Shown here: piece by piece, positions 14,891 to 26,600 of the stretch
How the letters are laid out: every line of letters starts with the position of its first letter
How positions within the stretch are numbered: position 1 is the stretch's first letter
Origin: Megaleporinus macrocephalus
Lineage: Eukaryota > Chordata > Actinopteri > Characiformes > Anostomidae
Assembly (NCBI GenBank): GCA_021613375.1
Contig: CM038716.1
Span: 15,840,024-15,904,023 of the forward strand
DNA: 64,000 nucleotides
Direction: 5' to 3'
Notes under the pieces: model-generated
Databases searched by the model: none
The model's input: the letters and a program-made list of their open reading frames with translations, nothing else
What the model was told of the DNA's origin: nothing
Made by a program: the position numbers and the translations under genes

Positions 14891-17800
14891 TACTACTACT
14901 ACTATTACTACTACTGTTACTACTATTTCTGCTATTACTATTACTGCTATACTATATTACTACTATACTATTACTGTTGTTGTTATAAGCTGATCAAAAC
15001 ATCATAATTATCCTAATATAGCTGGAAGCAATAACTGCTGCACCTTTTAAGGTGAACAAAAAAGCTCAAGCAAGAAACTGGGAAATAAGCAGCTGACTTC
15101 AACCTCGTAGTTTTAATGCTGGCAATATTTCTGAAAAAGAGATTTAAGCTATAATATCCTATCTGGAGTTTTATGTAAGGAACTACTTATAGGTATGCAC
15201 TACGGCAGCACATTTCACAAAGATTTTTCTTTCTAGGACTAACACAACCTGTGCTATAGCACCAACACATTTAAGCTGCCACTTCAACTTGTAAAAACCT
15301 AAAAGGCACTCTCTAGAGGGTGGGGTTTGTCCTTTCTAGGCTGAAGCAGAAACTCTGAAGCTCTATATGGCAGGTTCTACTCCTGTGTAGATATAAAGGC
15401 TCAAATTTATCTAACGAAATACAAAAAATTGTAGTTGCAGGTATTTATATGCTAATAAAAACACAGTTTAGTACATTATGTTCTATTTCTGCCAATAGAG
15501 CCTTAAAACTTGCATACACTGTTCCTCTAGGCAAAAATTAGGCATAGATTAAATAATAATAACAAAACAAAACTCAATTTAAATCACAATTTTAATGTAG
15601 ATGACCAGGTGTACACAAACCTTGACGCCTGAATTTAGAGTTAATAGTACAAATGACATGTAGCATGTATACAGTGTGAGAAAGCAATACACTTACATTG
15701 TTTTTTAGTCACAATATCTTCGTAGCTACAGTGCACGACTAAAGAAGCAGCTTTGAACACCAACCACGTCCTGGCTCATCAACTACCAGTTAAGTAGGAA
15801 AACGGTTTTAATCTGATATTTTGCTAAAACATCGGCTGCTATGCGAGTGTGTGCTACAGGGGTCAGCTCACGCTCCTTTCCCTTGCAATGCTTACACACA
15901 TGACCCGGGCTACAGTTACGGGCACAGAGATTTAGAAGGGTCTGAGCTAGCTGCAGCTCCAGTGTGGAACCAGCTATTGCCTGGAATGCACTATTCCATG
16001 AAAGAGTCAAAGTGAGATAAAACATGTGATTCTAGGCCAAGTATGTTGGAGACTGTTGGCAAAGGAACAGCAAATTGAAATCCAAGGTTAGGGGGATTTT
16101 GCCATATCGCTACAAAAATCCCATTTAAAAAATGCTGCACAAAGCACTGTTCACCAAGATACAGCCGGTGCATTTACTATTCAGAGCAGTCTGCCCCGCT
16201 TTACTTCATTTCAGGAGGAGCTGGAAAACATATAGATTTTTAGAAGGAGAAGGGTATGTTACTGCACTGACAGTACATCAATCCACACAAAGACATCTTC
16301 ACGCACCCATCACAGAGGAGGATGTGTCACTACAGAAGCAAATTCATCTTCCTCAATGACAAATGACCTTGAGGAGGTTACAGAATGACACATACTAAGC
16401 AATTCTAAACTGAACTGCCTTCATGTGGTGGAACAAACACCTCATCACATCATTGTCCTTTAATTACACCAATACTTGCTGATAGTAGAGCAGGAAATAA
16501 AGAAGAGGTGAATGTTCTTTAACTGCCACAGGAGCAGGCAGGAAGCTCACAGGGTGTTATGGCGTTAATGATCATGGCAAGCTAGAAATCAGTAGGTGCT
16601 GTTGGCTGCCTGGCTTGCTGTCAGTGGGACTAAACGAGACTGCATCAGCACCCTCAGGCTCACTTATCACTGAGATGGAATGAACTGTAGGGTCCTGCCG
16701 TCACTGACCGTTGATGGACGGAGGGCTAGGCGTCACCCTCGAACTGCAGGCTAAAGATCGACTACCTTCTGACCTGATCACACAACTGCCTGTACTGAAC
16801 GAGACGGATCATGGCTATGTCTGTAATTACTTCCTGGGTTTAATTCAGTGACAATTTTTTTAGAAATTCCCTCAACAATACAGCAAGTGTTACAATACTG
16901 AACAAGCCAGAGATCAATCAGATTTAATTACTTTCAGTCAGAAATACATGTTGGTTCAAGAAATAAAAATAAAAAATTACTAAAATTAAAAGTAGCAAAC
17001 AATTACACGAAGGCTTCAACAACTATATATACACATCGTCGCTGAAGCTTTTGTGTAACTGTTTGCTACTTTTACTGCTATAGCTACTGATTTTTATAAT
17101 TCTTAAACTAACTTGTACTTCTAACTGGAAAGTAATTGACACACACATACATAAACACATACATAAACACATACATGTATATATATGACAATGTTGGCGC
17201 TCTACCAGGTCTTGTACAGATCTTAGAAGTCCCATTTTTCTCTATATTTTTATTTTCAGGTGAATTATCTTGTAAAAATATCTTCTGAAAAATATTTTTT
17301 TGACTGAAAATGAAATAATAGAACAGTGGTCTCTTGACATTTGCACAGAACTGTAATAACTTCCTGTGGACTAATCAAATCAGCCACAAGGTGCTCTAAG
17401 AGACATAAAAACGTAGTCCATGCAGCTTCACTGTACAGAAAGTTGAAAACTGAACCAAATACATGTTTTAAATAGTGTTGCGCCGATACTGGTACTAACA
17501 CACAGTATCGGTATCGGCAATAGAGAGCGCCGATACCATGAAGCTTATGGATGCGCATGCGCACCACTTAATGGCGCTTGACTGAAGCCAACAGCATGTC
17601 CGCGGTGTGGCAGTATTTCTTTGTTGAGATGGGCAGCAGTAGTAATGCCTGCTGCAAAATTTGTAACGCCAGCATTTCGAGGGGTGACAAGACCAGCAAA
17701 GACTTCAATACATTAAATTAAGCATTTAAAGCGAAACCACGTCAAATAACACAGCAACTTCATTCTAACAAGCACAAAATACAACATATAAAAAGTGGAA

Positions 17801-20613
17801 CACTATAAATATCAGTATTTATAGCCATATATCAAGTGTTTAAGTCAGAGTTGGAATCGGTACTCTGTATCGGCAGATACCTGAAAAGCTGATATCGGTG
17901 TTGGTATCGGTAAGGAAAAAGTAGTATCGGTGCAGCCCTAGTTTTAAACATTTTGCATTTCAGAGGCGTTTTTGCTTTAGGCCTTGTTAATGGTGCTGTT
18001 TAACAGGGAGATTCTGAACCTGTGCATGCAAATGTGAAGTGTGGACGTGTTTGCAGAAAGGGTGTGACGGAGAAGTAGGACAATAAGCAAACAAAGTCTT
18101 GCCTACATGCGTGCATGGTTTCTCCTTTTGACCCTGAGCTTGTAATAAATGTGTTAGATGGGACTGAGCATTCGGAGAATGCACAAAGGCATCTCTGAAT
18201 CACTGTAGCAGGTTAGGTCTGCATCAGCACTTCTCTTGTGAGCTGAAGAACCTCTTGATAAAAGCATCACATGCTGCTCAGGGTGAGGAGAACTCACAAC
18301 AAGGTTGAGAAAGCAGAGCTAAATATATCTCTGCTACAAAATGGCACTCTATTTCTAGTGTTGAGCTTTTTTAATATTGAATGAGTGGCGCTTTCGCATC
18401 GCCGAAGGAATTTCGCTGGACGGCAGCCATTCATGAAAGGCTGTATTTATGCCCAAATTAATTAACCGGAGCTGCTGAGGATTCAGGAGGAGCCTCCTCG
18501 AACCTGACCCCAACGTTTAAAGCAGCAGCCCTGGTTTCATCTCCGAGTGTCACCAACGCTTGTTCTGTGTCACTGTTCTCCAAAGGCCTGGATCAAAAGC
18601 AAGAACACAAAAATAAATGATGACAGGCTTGTAGTTAGTAGTTCCTATGACAACCATTGACTGTGGCGGAGGCGCGAGCCTGCCAGGTTCCTGAAGGTAC
18701 AAAAGCCCGGCTCTTTGTGCACTACTGAAGGATGCGTTTTACAAAACCACTCTGACTGCTGAGTAATAAGGCTCAGAGGGTGAGGCAGATGCACGGACTT
18801 CTGCAGAAAGGGTGGGCAGATGAAAAGACTGTGGCAAATGTAAGAGTTACAATTTACAGCAACCTGCTGTTGCTGTCACAAAGACCACTCCGTCAAAGTC
18901 ACTCCTGTAACCTGCATCACATCCTACCAGGTCTGTGGTATATTCAGCAAAATCAGGCTTCATGTTTTTCAATGCAGAGAAGTGCATCATACCAAACTAC
19001 AGCCGTGTGAAACCCCCCCTTCTGCACACGATATGTTTCCGTTGAATTCAAAAACAACGCCATCCACGCACTGCAAAGTCTGACTGCGGCTGGGCCGCAA
19101 CATGGGCAATTTCAGAACCAATTATAAGCTCCTGGGAATTAAAGGATGCAGTCTGAAAGTTGAAAGCTGAACGTTAGAGCTACGAAAGTCTTTCCCAACA
19201 GAACTTGGAGCGTTTGCTATTGTCCTAATGAGAAACATCATTAACTCACAGATGGCTGTTTGAGACAACTTCGGGAGGAGGAGGGGGGGATGATATTAAA
19301 GAGCTGAATAAGGATTCAACCGACTGAGATTTTGATCTGTGGTATGTCTCCATATGCCAGCTCAAATTGACTGAAGCTTCCTTTGAACCTCCTGGGTATT
19401 TGAACTCCCTGATATGATACAGAAACGAATGGGGCCAGCTATTTAAAAAAAAAGGATGGGGTGGGGTGCTTCTGGGAGCCAAAAGGGAGACAAAGCATGC
19501 AAATTGCTATCTTTGTAGTTAAGCAGGAGTAAATACACAGGATAAAGAAGGTGCGAGTAAGCTGGTGGTCACGTCTGTCTTCCTTGTTTAAAGCTAACTA
19601 TGAAATCCAAAGATCAAAAGAGCGGTATTGTGTTTAGCTTTGTTTAGCTTTGTCAGACAGAATCATGGGTAAAAATTCATCACTACAGGGCACAATGACT
19701 CAGCCAGGAAACATGTTGTTGACAAAACATCTACACTGAGCCACTAACCAACAAGTGGGAGGATGGCTCTGGGACTGAAAGAAGCAATCACACGTGGTTG
19801 AGCTGGTAAAGGGGACAAATTACAGCTGGCCGACGCCGGCGGTATGATAGTTAAAGTGCTGATTGTGTGTCGGTGCTTGGCTTACCTCTGCGACCTTGGG
19901 AGGAACGCCGTCTCCCAGCACCTCCCTGAAGAAGCACTGCTGCGTCATGTAGGCGGACAAGCCGCTGGTCCTTTTAAAGGCATCTTTCAGCCGTTTGAGT
20001 TCCACATCGGTAACTGTTAATGAAAACAAAAGGCAAGTCATTTAACCAGACGAAGCAGGGAGGACCTAAGGGCTTCAGCCGTCACATCCCGATAACGCAG
20101 CACTGATACCACGCTGTGTCCGAGTTTGAAAACTCACACTGCTGAAAGGTCAATGCCATCAGCACAACGTTCTGAAGGCCCTGAGAGTTACGATGACAGG
20201 GACAAGCTGGAGTCAGCATTTCGTCTTAATTGCACACACTCACACATACACTCACCCACACCCAGCTCTTTAAACTTCATTGGCCCTTGAGTCTGTATTT
20301 AACCCAGACATTTATAGAACCCAGCACTGATTCTTTACAGTTCTAGTTTTGTAGTGGCTGGTAGGGATTGAGTGCATTACACGATGATGGACTATTCTAA
20401 GGATACTGTGGTAGTGTCGGTCATTGCAATACAATGAATACTAGCACTGGTCATAAAACAAGACTTAAACAAATAAGTCTCTAAAAACAATGTATAGTAA
20501 CAGTAATACTGCATAGTAACGGGTAGGATGTCAGCCAATTATACCACTGTCTAAAATGTTTATAAATATTTTTTTTCTCCTTTTTCTTATTAAATATGTT
20601 TAGTTTTGCAAAA

Positions 20614-20697
<84 letters not shown>

Positions 20698-23600
20698 GTT
20701 TTTTATCGCTTGGTTGAAGAATTCTGTCTATTGCAAATGCTTTATAACTTTTTCACAAACTAAACATCATGATACATCATGTGCATAATGAACATGCTGC
20801 CAAACAGCGCAAAGTTATATGCTGCCACATCCGCACAGTGCCAAGTGAGACCCCCGCTTTCACCGCATGATGCAATAACTTCTCTGCAGCACACAATGTA
20901 CGGTGTGGCATTCTCAGCAATGCCTTCCTGAGAGTGGAGGAAAGAATGGACTTTCCACTGCAAGAACCATTTTGGTAACAAAGGAGACCGAGGGGACTGC
21001 ACACAGCCCTGCGCAATCACAAAAAAAACCACTCACGGTGCTGCAAACGTGAAATCATGAAGTGACAGAGGAAAAAAAAGAGGCATCTTTTAAGCCCCCC
21101 TGATCTAGTACGGTGTGACTGGGAGTGATGTGCCTTCACACACTAACAGCTCTGGCCAAGTTACACATGATGGGCCCTACCATAGAACTGCCCCCAGACT
21201 GCTAGTACTTTCCTGCCCTTTGTTACCACCTTTCTCTATTTCTGGACCCGCTGTGATGTTTTCCGGCTAAATGAGCAGCAAAGAGCTGTGTCTGAGGTTA
21301 ACTGTGCGGGCGGACATATTCACCCGACCTAGATGAAACAAGCTTAAAAAAAAAGAAAACACTGACATGAACAAGAGAATAATAATCAATTACATTCTTA
21401 TTCGCAACACTAACCATGATTTTGTCCTAAAAAAAAAAAAAGAGGTTGAACTGCATTCCTCCACTATTTATCTGCAGGAGAGATACATCCACAGTGAGGG
21501 CGGTAGTAACAAGTATCAGTGAACTGTTAACACTTTACTTTTATGTGCTGGAATGTCCTTTAAATCATAAAAAGGCCATTTACTACTTACAAAGGTCTTA
21601 ATTCACACAATGATTAAGGTCAATAATCCTGTCCTACAAAGCAAACAATGCAAACATTAACCACTCTGTGGCAGGAAGGAAGCGATATGCTGTGTTATGA
21701 CGACACAGGGAACTCAGATTTTTCATGAACTTGCAACAGAGGGGAGATTAAAAGGTGTCCGTGAGGTTATTAAAACAAGGAAAGGTTTTAGAGATATTTA
21801 AATCAGACAGAACCCGAATGAAGATGTAAAGATCTCTTGATTCGAGGATCTAAAGCACAGTGCATTTCTTATTACTTTGTTGAAGAAAGAATAGAGCAAG
21901 GGTCACACACACAATCACAGATGCAGATTCTGGATAGAGCCTTTCCCTCCTACCTTCAAGTTCAAGTAGGTCTTTTAAGTGATAATAGCAGATCACCAGA
22001 TAAGTCAGCAATAAATTTTAAAGGAGAATTCTACTGTTTTCATTTCTACATAACTAAGTGATTAAGATGTAACCTGCGTCATTCAGAGTGGTTTAATGTG
22101 AAATGCCCTGTTCTAGGTTTGAGTCACAGTTGTTCACAGTGGTGCTGACAGACACCAGAGAAGTTGAAATGTCACTGAAAGCTGCCTTTTAGAAAGCTAT
22201 GACTTCATTTGGTAACCAATAGTAAGTGCACATGTGCAAGAAGGATGTCAGGTTTAACAGATTTACCAATATTTCACAATTTTCAACATCAGATATAAGA
22301 AAGACACACTAACTGGTGAATAGGCACTGTAGCCACTGTGATATCTGGTTCCTACCAACACCGCCGAAGTAAGCTGAGTAGGCAGGTTTCTCTAAAATGA
22401 ACCACTTCACATCAAACTACTCTCAAAGAGGACCCATTATGCTCATTTGAATGAATCACTTTTTTGGGGGGTCTACCACAACAGATTTACATGCTTCAAT
22501 TTTCCCACCACACAATATTTTTTCTTTCATACTGTACATCTGTATTCTCCCTCAGTCTGAAACGCTGTTATAGCCCCCAATCACTCTGACTGCTCAGCTC
22601 ATTACTCTACCACACCGCTGTGGCTATCCTAACTGTGGCATCAGTTATGCGGTATCAGTTTGATCTAGAATCTGATCCTGAAAGTCAGGTACAACAAGTT
22701 GGTAGACCTGATCCACATGATCTGATCTCTGTGCGTTGTGTAGAAGTGTGACAAGCTTGCCAGTAGGCGGGCAATAAGGATTGTGTTATGAGATGAGGTC
22801 ACCTTGTAAAACAGAAAAGGGTTGACAGTTTCTCCCTCTGGTGTTTACTTTGAGCTATATACCTTTGCAGACGGTTTACATACACAAAAAGTTACACAAC
22901 ACACTAAAGGACAGGACTAAAACGATAGGCTCCCTTTAAGGACTTGACAACTGAATTATGCATACATTTAAAAAAACATGTGAAATTCCCATTTAACACG
23001 ATAACGAGGCAGCTGGTTATTTGCTCTCCTTCGTTGGTGGAGAATAATATCACAAAGAAGCTCCTATTTCACATTAATAAACACAATATGAAGAACACCA
23101 CCTCATCACGGAAGTCATGAACACTAAATTCATTTCCACATTCAGTGAAGAACTTTCTCAGTTCCCGAGTCATTAAGGGTCAATTAAACAGTTTGCTCTG
23201 GCAATTTCTAGGCTGGTGTGTGAGAAAATGCTGAAGCGCTAAGCAAATCATAAGACCAGTTTCCATGGCAGATTATTCAGAGCGACAGCACGAGACTGCT
23301 GTTCCTTCGGTATGCATGAAGAAAGTAAATAAATAAATAAATACATAAATAAATACAATTCCTGCTTGAAAGTTGCGGCAAATTGAATTACCAAAATCAT
23401 TTCAGAGGCTGATCACTCCCCGGGTGTACAGCAGAAACTCATCAAACACAAATTAAACCTCAAAGTCAAAAGGACATCTGAAATAGAGACAAGAGTTTCA
23501 GGCTGAAGTGGCTGCAAAGGTAGTGTTAAAACGGCTAAACGTGATAAACTGCAGAAGGAGCTGACATAAAACCCTAAAGACCTCTACTTCACAGTGTATG

Positions 23601-26600
23601 GGGAGAAAAATGAGCCTAATGACAACACAGCCAAACACAGGCTTGCCTTTATTCCTCCTTACTGAAAAGCGTATTATAAGATATTAGTCGCATTCAAGAT
23701 TACGGTTAAATAGGCTCACATGAAACACTGGCGCAGAGTGCTGTTCGTTAATGTGCTGGAGAAAATGAGGAGAAAATGCAAAAAGGTTTCCCACTGGGGA
23801 CTTGCGCGACGGTTCATCACTTGGAAATGACAGCCACGGCAACAGAGCCACATAAACTGACGGCGAAAGCTTTCCGAGCTTCTTTGATTTCTTTCGCTTC
23901 CACCCAATTTCAAAGGCTGCCTTTTTTTTTTTTGAAAAGAGGGAGGATTGCTACTTCTATAATACTCAGCCTTTTTTTTTTAGGCTTGAGCCTTCAGGAT
24001 GCATCATATTCTACAGTTAAACTAAATCCTGCACTCTCCTATCCAGAAACGTGACCTACTTTGAGCCCTCGCTATGCTCCTAATATGTAGGTCTGTAGGT
24101 ACAAGCAACCTTTAATTCAAAGAGGAGGACTCGGGGCTCGGGTCTGGTTCAAAGGAGACGAACTGCGAGTTAGCCGACATGAAGGAAAAGTGATTTCTCA
24201 AGTTGGGCCTGTATCATCTCAGCCAGATTCTCCAGTGTGTAACCTCCCAGGACATGCTCTCTCAGTCAGTGTGAAACAGAAATACTGTAGCTCACTCTAC
24301 AACACAGAGAGACAACAATGTCAGCTGGCTTACCGACAGCAGGGGTGAGGCTCTGCAAGTAAATGTGGACATCCTATAATTTTCTGGTGCTCTCACGCCA
24401 AACAAGCATGTATATTCATGAGCATGTGCTTATAGTGCTTTAAAAGCTGTGATTATTAAACGCACGCAAACTTATTTGTTATGCAAGACAGGATGACGAA
24501 ATCTGAGGACACGGGCACGACACGGTAAACTGCAATGCATCAAAGGTGTGAATGGAATCCTGTGACTAGGAGCGGGTTCTGGAAAGTAAAAACACGACAT
24601 GGGAAACGCTCACTGTCTGTTGTCCATTTGTATTATGACGCTATGACATCAACACAACCACTGGGCAACACAATCATGACTGCACTGTAACTATGAATGT
24701 GCCATTGCACGAAGGTAGTAATTCCAAAATACGTAATAAGCTAACTCAAACTCACTACTCACTACACCTCTGCTGTAAAGAAATACAAAACAGAATTTCC
24801 TATACAAGAAACAAGGCTAGTTTTTGACTAACTTTTAGTGTCAGTGTTGAATTTTCATTGGAAAGTACATATAGTCCAAGTTTGGGCTTAGTATCCACCT
24901 GGTGAATGAGCTCTTTATAGCCAAGGGTTTCATCCAAACAGTATTAACTGAGAGTTGTTTTTCTTTCCTTTCTTGCTGCAATGGCCTCAACACTTCTAGG
25001 AAGGCTCTACACTAGATGTTGGAACATTGAGGCAAGGACTTCCAACAACAACTTGCATTCAGCCATGAAAACATTAGTGAGGTACTGATATTGGACAGCT
25101 ACTTCTCCTTCAGGCCAGAGAATGCAGTTTCACTGCTTCACAGCCCCAGACTGGAGAGCTTTGTAACCCTCTAGCCAATGCTCGCTGAACAAAGTCACCT
25201 TAGGCTCACGTGTGCCTGCTCCAGAGTATGCCATTCTGTTAGCAATGCTTTTCCATGGAGATGTGTCAACATCAGTGTCAGCCATTTGTGCACCACAACT
25301 TAGTCCAGGTGTCTGGCTACTTTTGGACGTACAGTGTGGTGCACTGTATGTTCATTCACTGGCATACTTAGTTAAGGAGAAGTAAGAGTAACTATTCATG
25401 CCAAATGCACCAACAACACCTACATCAGCAGCAGCACCAAATCGGGTACTGAATGTCAAGGACGTCAACAAGTGATGGATGACGTCGAGTGGACGCAGCA
25501 GGAAAATGAGAGATCGGTTTTCACCAAAGCAGTCCTCACTCTGACGATATTGGAAATCCCTGATCAGTGTTTGTGGCGAAAGATAAACAAGATGCAAATG
25601 AATGCAAACCAATGGCGACATATTGCTTATTCATCAAGGTGGTGGCTGATGGGACGCCGTCAGTCTTCTGGACTGCAAACGTCAGGCGGAAAAGCACCTC
25701 TGTTCACATTAAGCACGCTCACCCAAGTGTCCTTCTGACACAAGCGCCTTGGGAACACTGCCTGCACCATCTGTCTGACTTTTTCCAAGACTTCTGTCAG
25801 CCCTTCATTGCTCTGTCTCCAAAAAAACAGGAGCAAATGTTTGATGTACAGGGCTCTATCCAGGCTGAACACTTTGTGAGCTGGAATTGCGATGTCCTTC
25901 ATAAAGCATTGAGTGGGGCTGTGTGATCAATTATATTTCTTATTGTTTCTACAATGAGCACACTGTTAGATTGGTGACTGTGAATTTACTTCACAGACGC
26001 AGAAAGACCAGAGACGATGTTACATCACTGGTAAAACAGTAAGAACCATAAGAAAAGAGGACTGATCCCTGCTCTCCCCTGATGTGGGATTCTAGTATCT
26101 AACCATTAAATGGACAATAATAAAACATTTCTTTTAATTTCGCACAACATTGATTGGTGCTTTGTAGTTTTGTATTTCATTACTTATTTATTAGTACAGA
26201 TAAGTTAGATGTGTTCACACTTGCTTCACTTCCGGTCACATTATTGTAATAATTTATCGCTTCTCACATCATTACCATAATCATTACCATAAAATGTGCT
26301 AGTTTTGAGGAACTTTGTGATCATTCAGTTGTACCAGAAGCAGAACACAAGCCAGATAAAAAACAAACAAAGACCATGTGCATGGAAAGTATCATAAAAG
26401 TCATGTTACTAAAACTTTTTCTAGATAAAAAAAAAAACAAACAAAAAAACCCTTCTCCTTTCTTTTGGTGCGATCAAGCAACAGGAACACTCTGAACTCC
26501 TGAAAGGCGTAATCATCACGAAAAGGCACCTGCACCTTTTTATGCTCAGATAATTGTTATCATTTGCTTCCCAAAGAGTCACAGAATCCTTCCGTGTTTC

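Larger units (their letters stand above)
13845..14990 (+). mobile_element. L2-like LINE remnant (reverse transcriptase C-terminal part) with internal and terminal tandem repeats
   Basis: The plus strand reads GSILGPLVFSVYML near 13848, the conserved palm entry of L2/CR1-type reverse transcriptases. It continues in broken frames (NLGVILDSE) to a 148-codon open piece at 14280-14726 with HVTPVLEELHWLRVSFQIDF and KALNNLAPAF, the standard C-terminal block of these LINEs. A (CTAT)20 array (14187-14268) interrupts it. A 13-bp unit (ACTCTGGGTTTAA, nine copies, 14701-14817) has expanded at the end of the frame, and a (TAT)n tail follows (14846-14987). It is a dead copy; no host gene is implied. Confidence 0.8.
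13056..19885 (-). other. usp32 intron 2
   Basis: Noncoding 6.8-kb intron. It contains an L2-like LINE remnant with three tandem repeats (13845-14990) and a hAT-type element with target duplication (17473-17940). I see no supportable feature in 15000-17460 or 17950-19885. Confidence 0.65.
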
